Source: Austropuccinia psidii
Taxonomy: Eukaryota > Basidiomycota > Pucciniomycetes > Pucciniales > Sphaerophragmiaceae
NCBI GenBank assembly: GCA_023105745.1
Contig: JALGQZ010000011.1
Coordinates: 24,501,975-24,565,974, forward strand
Direction: 5' to 3'
Length of the DNA stretch: 64,000 nt
Positions 46,025 to 57,653 of this stretch are shown in pieces (the first letter of the stretch is position 1; every line of letters begins with the position of its first letter). The position numbers were made by a program, and so were the translations under genes. The notes beneath the pieces were generated by a model. The model was not told where the DNA came from. It was given only the letters and a program-made list of their open reading frames with translations, and searched no databases.

Positions 46025-47722
46025 ATGGAAGCTCAAGCCAATGCTGCAAAATATAAGTCAGTACTCAAGAAGGTTAGACCAGTCAATGAAGCTCTGCCTC
46101 AAGATCTGAATCCACCTTTGGGAAGACCTGAATTATCAAGAGATCCATATGAAACACCCCTATCACCTAACCCACCTCCATTTTTTGAAACATCAAAAGT
46201 TACAGAAGAAAGAATTTCAATGATAAACTTTGGACCATCTGGATGGTTATCAGAAGAAGAGATTAATTTATTAAAAAAGGTTATATTACTAAGGCAAAAG
46301 GCTATAGCATTTTGTGAAGAAGAAAGAGGCATACTAAAACATTCTTATGGAAGACCTTATAAAATACCAGTTATACCACATGAACCATGGCAAAAGAAAC
46401 CAATACCAATACCAAAATCAATTTTACCTCAATTTATTGAACTAGTCAGAGAAAGAATATATACAGGACTCTATGAACAATTAACATCAAGCTATAACAG
46501 CCCAGTATTTTGTGTGGCAAAGCCCAATGAAAAACTTAGAATAGTTCATGACCTTCAAGACCTCAATAAAGTAACAATAAAAGATGCAGGATTGCCACCA
46601 AATGTTTATGAGTTTGTAGGATCATTTTCAGGAAGAGCATGTTATGGATTGGGAGATATTATGGGAGGGTATGATGAAAGAGAATTGGATATTAATACAA
46701 GACCACTTACAACATTTCAAACACCACTTGGAAGACTTCAGCTTACAAGTCTACCTCAAGGAGCAACAAACTCTGTGGCAGTTTATCAAGCACAAATGAC
46801 TTGGATACTTCAGGAGGAAATACCAGAGCACCTTGGAATATTTATAGATGATGAAGGAATTGAAGGACCCAGATCAACGTATCAGCACGAAAAATTGAAG
46901 GAGAATCCACTCATAAGAAGATTTTTTTGGGAATATGCAGTAACATTAGAAAGAATACTTTTCAGGATAGAAGAGGCAGGACTCGTAATTTCAGGATCCA
47001 AATTTGCATGTTGTGTTCCAGCACTTGATATTGTGGGGCATGTTGTGTCTTTGGGAGGAAGAAAGATTTCAAAACAGAAGATAAACAAGATACTAAGCTG
47101 GCCTAGACCAACAACAAAGAAGGAAGTTAGAGGATTCTTAGGACTATGTGCATATGTCAGAATGTTTGTCAAGGACTTTTCACAAGTTGCAGCACCATTG
47201 AGAAGATTGACAAGGGAGGATGTATTGTGGAAATGGAATGAAAAATGTGAATAAGCATTTATAAAACTCAGGAAAATAGTAGGAGAAGAGATTACTTTGA
47301 AGACATTAAATTATGATAAAGATTCAGGAAAAAGAAAATTAGCAATAGATTCAAGTTATATTGCAGCTGGTGCAGTTCTTATGCAAGAGGATGAAGATGG
47401 AAAGGATAGACCAGTACTATATGAATCAGTAACATTTTCCAGACTAGAATCTAAATACTCTCAGTCAAAATTAGAGCTTTGTGGTTTAGCAAGAATACTC
47501 AAAAAACTTCAAACAATATTATGGGGGCAACACTTTGAACTTCAAGTAGATGCTAAAGATTTAATAGAAATTATCAGCACACCATGTTTACCAAATGCAC
47601 CAATGTCAACATGGGTAGCATTTATTCAATGTTTCTCATTTGATCTTGTACACAAACCAGGGAAAACATTTACTATGCCAGATGGGTTACCAAGAAGACC
47701 AAGAGGAGAAGATGAAGAATAA
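46025..47722 (+). pseudogene. pol: Element 5 pol: reverse transcriptase and RNase H
   Basis: Starts at ATG 46025 (context ATCATGG), 2.4 kb after gag. RT: KPNEKLRIVHDLQDLNKVTI, YGLGDIMGGYDERELD, TTFQTPLGRLQLTSLPQGATN, then FIDDEGI (46841-46852) as the catalytic box instead of Y-x-DD, and DIVGHVVSLGGRKISKQKI. TAA at 47252 sits between KCE and AFIKL. RNase H continues in the same frame: LAIDSSYIAAGAVLMQ, LESKYSQSKLELCGL, LQVDAKDLIEII, HKPGKTFTMPDGLPR. TAA at 47720 ends it; the frame then continues into integrase. Divergent gypsy lineage. RT residues look competent but the stop cuts the polyprotein. Confidence 0.88.
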
Positions 47723-49208
47723 AATGAAAGGGATGATTTTGATGAAGAGGAAGATTGGATTAAACCACATACAGGACTTGGCCTAAAAGAAGTAAATACA
47801 AGCAAATTGGGAAAATTATCAAGGAATAAAACAAACAATATTGAAGTTCCAATAAAACAGGAAGGATTTGGAAAACATATGCAGGAATATTTGAATAGTT
47901 TGAAAAAGCCACAAAGTATTGGGGAAGAATACTTCAAGAAAATTAAGAGAAGCTCAGTGAATTTCTATTTAGAAGGAGGGCAGCTAAAAAGGAGAAATCA
48001 AGAACATCCACAAATAGCTGTATACAATGAAAAGGCTCAGAAACAGATACTAAAGAAAATGCATGAAGAGCTGGGGCATAGAGGGGAAAATGAAACATAC
48101 AGGAGAATCAAGAAAAGATATTGGTGGGAAGGAATGAAAAAGATAGTTAAAAAATTGGTAAAATCATGTCAAGAATGTCAAAAAAGGAGTCATTTGCAAC
48201 AAAAAGAAGAATCAAAGATATCTTTAACATCTACTTTATTTGAAAGAGTCAGCATGGATGCAGTTCACATTAAGGCAGGAAGATGGAAATACTTAGTCGT
48301 AGCGAGATGACTTTTCAGGATGGCCAGAAATTGTTGCATTAACTAGGCTAACGGCAAAATCAGTCTCAGAATGGTTTAATTCAGAATGGATTTGTAGATA
48401 TGGAGCACCCAATAAAGTCACAGTAGATGGAGGAGCAGAATTTGGAAAAGAACTACAAGAATCAGTCAAAAGAGCAGGATCAAGAATCGGAATAACTACA
48501 CCTTACTACCCAGAAGCACAAGGAATAATTGAAAGAGGCCATAAGCAATTGAAGGATGCACTTGTAAAAATGTGTGGTGAAAATGGATCCAAATGGAAAG
48601 AATACTTACCAATTGTAACCTTGGCAGATAGAATTTTGGTAAAAAGAACAACAGGATACTCACCATTTGAGCTTCAGTTTGGTCAGCAGGCTGTCTTACC
48701 AATTGACATAGAAACAAACACATACCTGACCATAGAATGGAATAAAATCTCAACAACAGAAGAGCTATTGGAAGCAAGAGAAATACAGATTGCAGCAAAA
48801 GAGGAAACAAGATTAGCAGCAGCAGAGAAATTAAGAGATTCAAGACACAAATCAGTTCCATATTTGGAAAAAAAGATGGCACATAGACTGAGAAATCCAC
48901 TTGAACCAGGGGACTTGGTATTAGTTTATAATAAACCACTTGAGTCAAAGTGGGGTTTACTCTTCAAGAACCATTGGAATGGACCATGTAGAGTCATAAA
49001 TCAAATTAATAATGTACCTTATGAGCTTGAAGAATTGGATGGCACTAAACTTACAAGAAAATTTGCAGCAAGTCACATCAAGAGGTTTTATCCCAGAGGA
49101 AAGAAAGTTCAATCAAGTTCAGAGTCAAAAAATGAAAGCAGTGAAGAAATTGAAGATGAAGAGTCAATATTGGAGGAAGAAGAAATTGAACAAATTAAAT
49201 ATGATTGA
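47723..49208 (+). pseudogene. Element 5 integrase
   Basis: Zinc finger HEELGHRGENETYRR ... CQECQKR. Core: first Asp in VSMDAVHI (48257-48259), second in VTVDGGAEF (48426-48428), Glu in GIIERGHKQ (48531-48533). A two-base deletion near 48308 (AGA-T-GAC) breaks the frame between the first and second Asp; the second half continues in ORF 48549-49208. C-terminal domain: LEPGDLVLVYNKPLESKWG, YELEELDGTKLTRKFAASHI, acidic tail. Ends 55 bp before the 3' LTR. No chromodomain. Confidence 0.87.
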
Positions 49209-49252
49209 TACTGGCAAGCTTATCAACTGGAATTCTGGGGACAGCATTAAAT

Positions 49253-49263
49253 GGAGAGGGGGA
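49253..49263 (+). promoter_or_regulatory. Polypurine tract of element 5
   Basis: GGAGAGGGGGA directly before the right LTR; expected primer for plus-strand DNA synthesis. Confidence 0.85.
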
Positions 49264-51508
49264 TGTGGTATTCCATACCATGAGTATCAGTTTCAAGCTT
49301 ACCAATAAAACAAAAAATGGTAATAAAACAAATTACGCAAAACATATTTACACATTACAACAACAGGTTTCAAACAGAAATATAAAATACAAAGCTTCAA
49401 GATCCTATCAAAACAGTCTAGTATCAAAGGATATATCCACCTTATCGCATCATCAATAACAAATTATGTCATTAAAGGCAGTTAATCTAAATAAAGGTAT
49501 ATGAAGATGGACAAAAGCATCAGAAGCTGTATTTTCCCCACCTTGATTCAATTGAAAGAAGAAATACCTCAAGGCTATGCATAAAATTACAATATATTTT
49601 CCAAGAAAAAAGGTTTGCTTAGTAATAATGACACACATCAAAATTGATAGAAATGATGAAATCTCCATATGAAATGATACAATACTAAAATAAAGCACCA
49701 GCATAATTTTCTCATATATATCATATGACTAGAAGAAATTTCAATTGTCAGGAGCTGTATTTTCTCCACTTCCTTGGCAAAAAGAATATCTCACCAGAAA
49801 AATTATCTCAATGACATCACATGATTTTGATAAGAAAAGGCACCACCAGCATAATTATCTCATAACATACGTAAAATAGAAACAAAAAAATATTTTCCCC
49901 ACCTTGATTCAATTGAAAGAAAAAATACCTCAAGACTATGCATAAAATTACAATATATTTTCCAAGAACAAATGTTTGCTTAGTAATAATGACACACATC
50001 AAACTTGATAGAAATGATGCAATCTCCATATGAAATGATACAATACTAAAACAGAAACATCAGCATAATTCTCTCATAACATATGTAAAAATAGAAACAA
50101 AAAATACTTTCCCCACCTTCAAGAAAACATCACCAGCTATATTATCTCAATGACCTCACATGACTCTGATAAAAAGAAAATCTCACCAGAAAAATTATCT
50201 CAAAGACATCACATGATTTTGATAAGAAACAGAAACACCAGCATAATTTTCTCATATATATCATATGACTAGAAGAAAGTTCAATTGTCAGGAGCTGTAT
50301 TTTCTCCACTTTCTTGCCAAAAAGAAAATCTCACCAGCCAAATTATCTCAAATACATCACATGATTTTGATAAGGAAAAGAACCACCAGCATAATTCTCT
50401 CATAACATATGTAAAAATAGAAACAAAAATACTTTCACCACCTTCAAGAAAACATCACCAGCCATATTTTCTCAATGACGGCACATGACTCTGATAAGAA
50501 GAAAATCTCACCAGCCAAATTATCTCAAATACATCACATGATTTTGATAAGAAAAAGCGCCACCAACATAATTCTCTCAGCAAACACGTTGCTACACCAA
50601 AACTACATGTCTCACTAGCTAAAACCTCTCAGCTATGATTTTTTCTAAGGACCCTGTTTTGAGAAGCTCTATGGAGGCCCAAAAGCTATAAATAGAGGTC
50701 CTCTCTCCCTCATTTTTCCCATCATCATGGAACAAGTTCCCACTATCCAGCATCACAACCATCCCTGAACTAGCAGGATATCTAGAATAGTAGTAGTGAA
50801 AAGCTCAGTAGCCTTGCTCAATAAGCTTAGTATTAGTGAAGAATAGTAGTATAACCGTAGTGAAAGCTCAGTAGCCTTGCTCAGTAGCTTAGTATTAGTG
50901 AAGAATAGTAGTATTAACGTAGTAAAAAGCTCAGTAGCCTTGCTCAGTGGCTTAGTATTATTAAAAAAAGTAGTAGTGATATAAAACTCAGTATTAAAAA
51001 AAAATATTTTGAAAGAATCAAATCCAGTAGTCTTATTATTAGTACTCATATCAAAAAAGAATCATTATGATCAACCTAAACCATAAGAAATATATATATT
51101 CTTATCATTCTTATCAAAAATAAACAAAAGAAATATTCTTATTAGTTTTATTAAAATAATATAAACCCAAAACATATATATATATTATCATCACTTTTAT
51201 TAAAATAAAGTAAAAAAAATCCTAGTGTTTATTTTACCAGAAATTTTAGATCAGAGTTTTTACTGTAGTGTTATTGATAGGTCTGATTTAGAGACTGCTG
51301 ATAAGTCTTCTCTATCTGTTAAAGCCACAAATCTTATTTTATTTTGTGATTCTCTGTAAGCTGACTATTCATTATTATTTAGAGGGGCAGCTAATACACC
51401 TTAGCACCCATGGTTATTGGACAATTCTGAAATTCAAAACAGACTTACCAATAATTTCCCCCTCAAGGTACTGCCTTATTTCATCCCACACCAAAAGGAG
51501 TTCCAACA
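49264..51508 (+). repeat. Element 5 right (3') LTR, 2.25 kb
   Basis: Begins TGTGGTATTCC and ends GTTCCAACA. Same internal blocks as the left LTR with a different copy arrangement (49690-50580). Confidence 0.93.
50687..50694 (+). promoter_or_regulatory. TATA box of the element 5 right LTR
   Basis: TATAAATA followed by AGAGGTCCTCTCT and a CT-rich stretch, a plausible transcription start region. The left LTR has TAAAAATA at 38141-38148. Confidence 0.55.
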
Positions 51509-51512
51509 ACAA
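51509..51512 (+). other. Right target-site duplicate of element 5 (ACAA)
   Basis: ACAA directly after the right LTR; partner at 36818-36821. Confidence 0.75.
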
Positions 51513-52005
51513 CCATTCATTTTTAAAGACCTTCATGGGACAAATTCAGGAGAATTGGAAAACCAAAATCCAGCTTTCCCTGTCAATCTATTAAAGAATT
51601 ACATTTCAAGTGATAAGGAATGATTTCCTTTGAGAAATGAAACACCCTTAGAAGTACCTCCACTTGACCAAAGTGAAAAGAAAAAAGTACTAAAATTCTC
51701 AAAAGAAAGAAGACTTAGGGGAAACAATGAAAGAGAATACTTAGTCAAGTACATAAATCCACAACATGAAGATGAGTGGCTTTCAAAAATTAAAATACCT
51801 GATTCCCAAAATCTTTTGGAAGATTCAGACCTGAGAGAGGACCGACTCCTCAATATAATTTTTAAAAAAAAACTTGTGTGCTTTATATACTTAAAAATAT
51901 AGGTAGAGAGGCTGGAAAGTGGATTATACCCCCCCCAATTCAATTGGAGGTATACTACCAAGAAAAGGTTTAGTACAATTTTTTTGGTTGTAGGGAGTGC
52001 AAGCC
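51513..52005 (+). pseudogene. Element 4 pol C-terminal tail, separated by element 5
   Basis: Continues the integrase C-terminal domain: PFIFKDLHGTNSGELE, PAFPVNLLKNY, a TGA near 51622, then FPLRNETPLEVPPLDQS, and a chromodomain-like KERRLRGNNEREYLVKYINP, HEDEWLSKIKIPDSQ (ORF 51630-51902). Same order as the element 3 tail at 28260-28660. A C-run and GGTTGTAGGGAGTGCAAGCC lead to the LTR. Placement shows that the sequences on either side of element 5 were one gene. Confidence 0.85.
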
Positions 52006-54118
52006 TGTGAGGTATATATGACATACCTATAAGACCACAGATAAACTTATACCCAGTTTATTTAGTCTTGAACAGACTTATCAATTGTATTTAAAATAAA
52101 CATAACAAAAATTAGGTATAACTTTTTTTGGATAAACAAAGCTATAATTATTATGCCATTTTTAGATTCTGCACCAAAAAGAACCTAGGGTAGACACATA
52201 AGCTGCTATACCCAAAAATGATCATTTATTATGTTATTAAAAAATTTAAGGATGAAACAGTAAAATTGCAAATTTTTCAGAATTTTTAATAATTGTTAAA
52301 TTTGAGCTTATTTAAGCTTGAATTTAACATTGCATAAGGTTTATGCAAACTTAGAAAAATTTTAGTTAAAATTGAGGTGTTGTGTATATTTGCTGAATTG
52401 GCTGAGGATTCACCATACAGAATTTAAATCATTCATAAGCTCAATTTAAAAGGTTTTAAGGACATAGTATGGCTTTAAATAAATAAAGGGAAAACCCACC
52501 CAGAAAGGTGGGACAAAGGAAAAAGACCAAACAGAGCTGGGGTACCCAGCTTTTTGGATCTTCAAGGATTCAATTAAGGTTTTCAACCTTATTTAAGCTT
52601 TAAGATTAGACTTTGATCCAACCTTGAAGTTTAAACTGGTTTTATCCTAATTTGGAGAGGAATTTCAAGCTTCCAAAGGGTAAATGCTAATATGCAAGCT
52701 TGAAATCAAGGTTTCAAAAATTTTCAAATCTTAAATAAGCTTAAAACTTCAAAGTTACAAGTATAAAATTCTTATCAAAATCCAAGTTTTTGTGTGTATT
52801 GCTATTTTACATGGAAAAGTAGCAATAACTTCAAAAATTCCTTTAAAATCCAATCCTTAATATATTTGCTTGAAAATTTCACAAAGCTTACAGATTGATT
52901 TTATCTGTGTATAAATTAAAATTAGAGTATCTTTTATAAACAGGCTTTATTGTTAATTAGCCTGGAAATTTACTCTTTTGTTATACTTAAAGAAAATTAA
53001 GATTTCTTTAAAAATTAATTGAAAGTTTAGTTTAAAAGATTCTTTATTGAAACTCTATTTTTAAGCTGTTCATGTGATGAAATTTAATTTAACTAAACTG
53101 TAACATAATTAATCCAAAATAGGGTTAAAGTTACTTTGAGCTAAAAATAACACTGTTAGCTTTAAATTGGAATTAAAAATAAGTTAGCTTAAGTTAAGAG
53201 CCTCAGTTTTAAGCATGGCTTTTCAGTTTTGACCTGAGCACGCCCTCTATATCCATTGTAAATCATGCGAGTGTCTCTGAAGGCATAAAAAGAGCCTACA
53301 CATCACTGTTTTTGTCAACAACCATTAGTCATTCCAGCTATATTAGAAATTTAAACAGGGAAAGCTTTATTAAATATAAAATCTTATTATTAAAGTGATT
53401 CCCAATTTATTTATTTCTTTTTTAAACTTAAAATTAAAGAATTGAAATCATAGAATTCAGATCATTGTTCTCATCACCAATAATACATTTTATCATATAA
53501 AATTATTGTCTTGAATATCTTTTAAAATCCACAAATTCCTCTTAAAAACTGTTTAATCATTTAATTATCATGAAATGTTGTTTGGCTTTCTGAAACATTG
53601 ATTCTTGGCATGTTTTTAACTTATAATCATTATTTAATATAATACCTGTTGCTGTTTGACTTGTTGTATTAAGTAAATATTATAAGTAAGCTTCCTCTAA
53701 AGTTCTATATTTTTTATCTATTATTAGTTTTTTTAAATAGAATTTTCTACAACAATTACCTATTAACAGTGTGTGTGATAATTTCTTTTATAGATAATGT
53801 TTACATCATTTATAAGTGAATAAATATTGTTCTTTTCCACATGTATTTGTATCATCAAGAGCTTTACACTTGTTATTGTTATAATTTTCAGTGACTCTAA
53901 TAATAATAGAATAATTATAATTCATTATAATTATTAAGACTTTTTTATTATTAAATTATTGAATAATAACTAAATTTCTTCTTTTATTATAATTATTTTT
54001 GATACTTCTATAAACTTGTGGTTATAATATCTGATTATATTATGTTTTCTACAGAATACAGTCATATTAATCTAGATATTTGCTACTATTAACAAGAGGT
54101 TCATTGACAAACCCTACA
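52006..54118 (+). repeat. 3' LTR of element 4 (LTR family B, 2.11 kb)
   Basis: Begins TGTGAGGTATATATGAC, ends AACCCTACA. Similar over its length to 28675-30827 with many substitutions and small indels; clearly older divergence than between the element 5 LTRs. Confidence 0.75.
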
Positions 54119-54194
54119 AACAAAACTCTAGGAGGTTCATACACACTATAAATAGCAATACTACAAAGTAATATTCTTTTTTATGGGGAGGGAA
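54119..54194 (+). promoter_or_regulatory. Tail of another element with polypurine tract (54183-54194)
   Basis: ATGGGGAGGGAA directly precedes a family A LTR start. The upstream 60 bp are too short to identify. Confidence 0.6.
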
Positions 54195-55175
54195 TGTGAG
54201 CCTTGGAGGTATTTTCATATAACCAAAAGCATACAAAGAATAAAATTGAGTGATTATTAAAAATAATAAATATATTTTTAATAAACAAAAAAAATTGAAA
54301 ATATAAATACAAAAAAAATTAGTAATAATAATTTCACATTAAAATTGTGAAAATATATTGCTATATGAGAAATTAAAGTAAAAAGTAATTGTTTATCAAG
54401 AATATTAAAAATGAAATATTTTTTGGATAAATGTTAATAAAGATTCTTATAGCTTTTTTCCAATAGATAAGCTTATGAAAATTCCTTCAACATTAGATTT
54501 CTCAAAAAGGTTTAGGCGGGTTGAATTTCTGGGTTAAAGTTCTGTAACTAAGCTCTAAATAAGCTTAAATGAAGCTTTTAGGATTTCCTTTATGAAAATC
54601 TGAAACTCCTCAAACCTTTAATATATTCACACTACATACTGTTCTAACTATTGAATTTTGTGTTAAAATTGAGGTGTGGTGTGTAGCTTAGAGTTTATGA
54701 AGAGTCAAAGTATTTTCAATTGAAATGTCAAGATGTGCATGTGTATTACATAAGTGAACTTGGATTTACATATGTGGAATAAATAAATACAGTTATGTAC
54801 TGTCAATTTTCAATTGAATTCCAAATTTAACTTTTCTATTATAATACATGATAAGAAATTAAAGAAAAAAAAGTGGAAAGATTAATTTTGGGGGGTAAAG
54901 GAATATTGGCTACAAGGGTGCCAGACTTCCCCAAATTCTTTGCTGACAGGTGAGATTCCGGAATTCATGCAACAGCTCATCACTTTTGGCTGAAACTGTG
55001 TAAAAGGGTCTTTGACTCAATGGATGATCAGGTTTTTATACCAACCAGGGTAGTTTTGACTGTTTCCAAGAGGGTAAAACAAGCTTAATAAAAACCATTT
55101 TAAATTGTTTTAAGGTCTCTTACACACATTCTGACATGTTTTGAAGGCAGTATTACTATATAAATGGCTGATTCA
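54195..55175 (+). repeat. LTR family A, third copy, truncated at its 3' end
   Basis: Starts TGTGAGCCTTGGAGG, follows the element 2 LTR (reverse complemented) through TGCATGTGTATTACATAAG, CCAACCAGGGTAGTTT and CACACATTCTGACATG, and stops near 55175. Confidence 0.8.
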
Positions 55176-55464
55176 CCAGGGAAAATGTTGCTTCAATTGT
55201 CAGCAATTGAATTCACATCAAGAAAATGCCAAGCTCATGTCAAGCAAAAAGGAAGAAAATTTTGAGCACATGGCACACTCTGGCATTACACCAAATCCTG
55301 TGAGATCCACCCATATTGGTTACCCTGTCCCTTAAACTCAGATTCCTCACCACCTGCTCCTCCTGCAATCATCCAAAGGTTGGTAAAAATAAAACAAGAC
55401 CCACCTGTTTCCACATGCAAACATCAAAGAGGTCCTTCAGCTAGTCTTAATGTAGAGGAGGGGA
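55176..55464 (+). other. Fragment of an unidentified element's 3' end
   Basis: A 64-codon ORF (55141-55335) includes CFNCQQLNSHQ, possibly a broken zinc knuckle. A polypurine tract GTAGAGGAGGGGA ends at 55464, directly before a TGTGTTAC that may start an LTR. Confidence 0.35.
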
Positions 55465-55995
55465 TGTGTTACTTCCCCAGGTCATCCATGAAAGAACTCA
55501 ACATGAGTGGTATTGACAAGCTGAATTTGAAACTAGTGGAGCCAGCTGCACACTTCTGAGGGTGTGAGTGCGTAAGTGTGACACACACACAAGTGCCAAA
55601 GAATGTGCAGGCCTATTTTTTTGTAGCTATTAATCAGCTCAGCCTGAGCGCAATTGACATTTTGTGGGTGACACAGGTGGAGCCTGCTGTGGCAGGTGCG
55701 GGTGTGGGTGCATGAGGGTGGCAAATGCACACAAAGGCAAAAGCATGTGAGGGCCTAATGTCAAGTGGTATTGACCGCTTGCAGGTGACACATGGAGCCC
55801 ACTGCACAATGTTGCAGGTGCATAAGTGTGACACATACACAAAGGAAAAAACATGGGAGGGACTAATGTCAAGCAGCATCAAAAACTTGCAGGTGACACA
55901 TGTGGAACTAGATGCACAACTCTGTGGGTGCGTAAGTGTGACACATGCACACAACAGGAAAAGCATTTTCAGGCATAATTTTCTGAAACCTACAT
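55465..55995 (+). repeat. Probable LTR start with four tandem units of about 110-140 bp
   Basis: From 55523 each unit has GGTGACACA-(T)GGA(G)CC..., CACAA(C)...GGTGCGTAAGTGTGACACA(C) and GGCCTA(AT), then a TCAAG/TTGAC stretch. Copies begin near 55523, 55665, 55781 and 55889 and are diverged. ORFs across it (55533-56144) are by-products. Confidence 0.7.
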
Positions 55996-57653
55996 TCACA
56001 CAGCACTCACTAGGGGCATGTGACCAGCCCCATGTGGCTTACAAACATCTGAACTCTCATGGACAGAACATAGTTCTGAGGCCCACTTGGTTCCTGGGCC
56101 TATTCCCCTTCCAACACAATGATGTCATAGCTGTGCCATTATAGGTCCTGTGATATGTGAATTTGTGGTTAATTTGATCATTTAAATTGGCTTCTTCACA
56201 CCATACCCAGTTTCAAAATAGTAATTTCTTTGTGGCCATGTGAATGTCACAGCTATTGAGACAGGCAGGGCACTACCATTCATTACTAATGGAAAATCTT
56301 CCAAAACCTAAACAGCAAGGGGGTTTATGGAAGAATCACCAAATATAGTTGCAAACCTCTCTGCAGCTCAATACAGGCCTGCCCTCAATACAAGTTCAAA
56401 AACCTGTATTGATTTGAATAACTGTATTGGATACACCAATATAGTTTCACATCTCAAATACAGGTTCTTCAATCATACAGTCATGGTTTCTCAACACTCA
56501 AACTGCAGGCTGGCATTTTTTCACATATACCATCCCCCTTTCACCCACCTGGGCATCTTTCCCCCAGTTAATTAAAATATTTAATTTATTTATTGAATAT
56601 TATTTTATTTCTTATTCAGAAGTATTATTCTATTAATTATTAAGTTAGTCTTTTCCTTCCCTCACCTGTTGAGTAGAGTCCTGGTGGTCATATCCTTATT
56701 AATCCTTTTCTCTTTTCTGAACAGGTTGAAACAGTGATTTAGGATTATTTGTGGTTGGCTCTTTGTTATTGCTTTTGTTTTTATTTAATGTCTTATAATG
56801 CTCATTCTTTATCAGTAGGAATTTTATACTTTATCTTATTGCTCTTAACCTTTCAGTACTTCCCCTGAGCCCTCCATAAGTAAGTCTGTTCACTGAGTGC
56901 CAGGCCCTCTTCATTTAGAACAGCCCCTGTGACATTATTTTAGTTAGCTCATAATTGCTTCTTTTCTTTTATTCATTCTTATTCATTTTTCTCATTCTCA
57001 ATTATGATTTTTATGATCTTATGATTTTTTATGATTTCATTATCTCCCATCAATTTTCATCTCATTCATTTTATTCAAATGAAAATTTATTATCTTTCTC
57101 ATTTCTTAAATTTTTCTGACCATTTCACTTTCTTCTTAATTCTCAATCAAAATTTGTTTTCATTTTCTGTCTGAATTCAGGTTCTTTTATCAGTTTTGAT
57201 TGACTGGAATTCAAGGTTCATTGATTCATCATTTCAGGAGTTTTCATTGAATTGGGGTTATCACTTGTTGATAGTGAAATTTTTCAAGAATTATTGATTG
57301 ATTAATTTGATTGTTCAAGAAATTTGATTTACCTCAAGATTCTAATTTGATTTAATTTATTGATCTTATTTTATTCCTCAAGATTGATTCCTCAACAAAC
57401 AATTGATTTGATTCTGAATGGACTTTATTGATTTGATTTTATTGATTGATTGACTTGATTTGACATATTGATTGAAATTGATTATTCATAAGACTTTTAC
57501 TTTTTCATTTTCATCCTTCAAGATTTATTCATATTGATTCACTTCAAGACTTTTGATTTATTTCTAAAGTTCATCAAGATTCTCATTTAATTGATTTGTT
57601 CAAGCCTTGTTTTATTCTCAAGTAACATAAAATTTTATTTTCTTTCTTCAATA
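55996..57653 (+). other. Non-coding region upstream of element 6 gag
   Basis: No gene recognised. 56980-57640 is rich in TTGATT, TCATT and CAAGA words. The 5' LTR and primer-binding site of element 6 should be here but I could not set their limits. Confidence 0.4.

Larger units (their letters stand above)
36822..51508 (+). mobile_element. Element 5: complete 14.7 kb Ty3/gypsy retrotransposon nested in element 4
   Basis: LTRs 36822-39027 and 49264-51508, primer-binding site 39030, gag-protease to 43618, spacer 43619-46024, pol 46025-49208, polypurine tract 49253-49263, 4-bp target duplication ACAA. LTRs differ at 7 of the first 185 bases (plus one indel) by eye. Every gene is interrupted, so it depends on other copies. 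Gag and pol are separated by about 2.4 kb of non-coding repeats, unusual for gypsy elements. Confidence 0.93.
28675..54118 (+). mobile_element. Element 4: Ty3/gypsy retrotransposon, complete ends, split by element 5
   Basis: LTR (28675-30827), leader, gag, protease, RT, RNase H, integrase to 36821, interruption by element 5 (36822-51508), then the pol C-terminal tail and the 3' LTR (52006-54118). Reading across the insertion after dropping one ACAA duplicate keeps the pol frame. Decayed: RT box SIDK, stops and shifts throughout. Confidence 0.85.

Noticed and set aside
50753..51049. ORF with LSKATEL repeats in the element 5 LTR
   Set aside because: Lies over the 60-bp tandem repeat of the LTR and on the antisense strand; no domain.
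36822..51508. Two independent solo LTRs with unrelated genes between
   Set aside because: Primer-binding site, polypurine tract, TG...CA ends, matched ACAA and gag-pol order show one element.
55533..56144. Overlapping ORFs on both strands
   Set aside because: By-products of the 110-140 bp tandem repeat.
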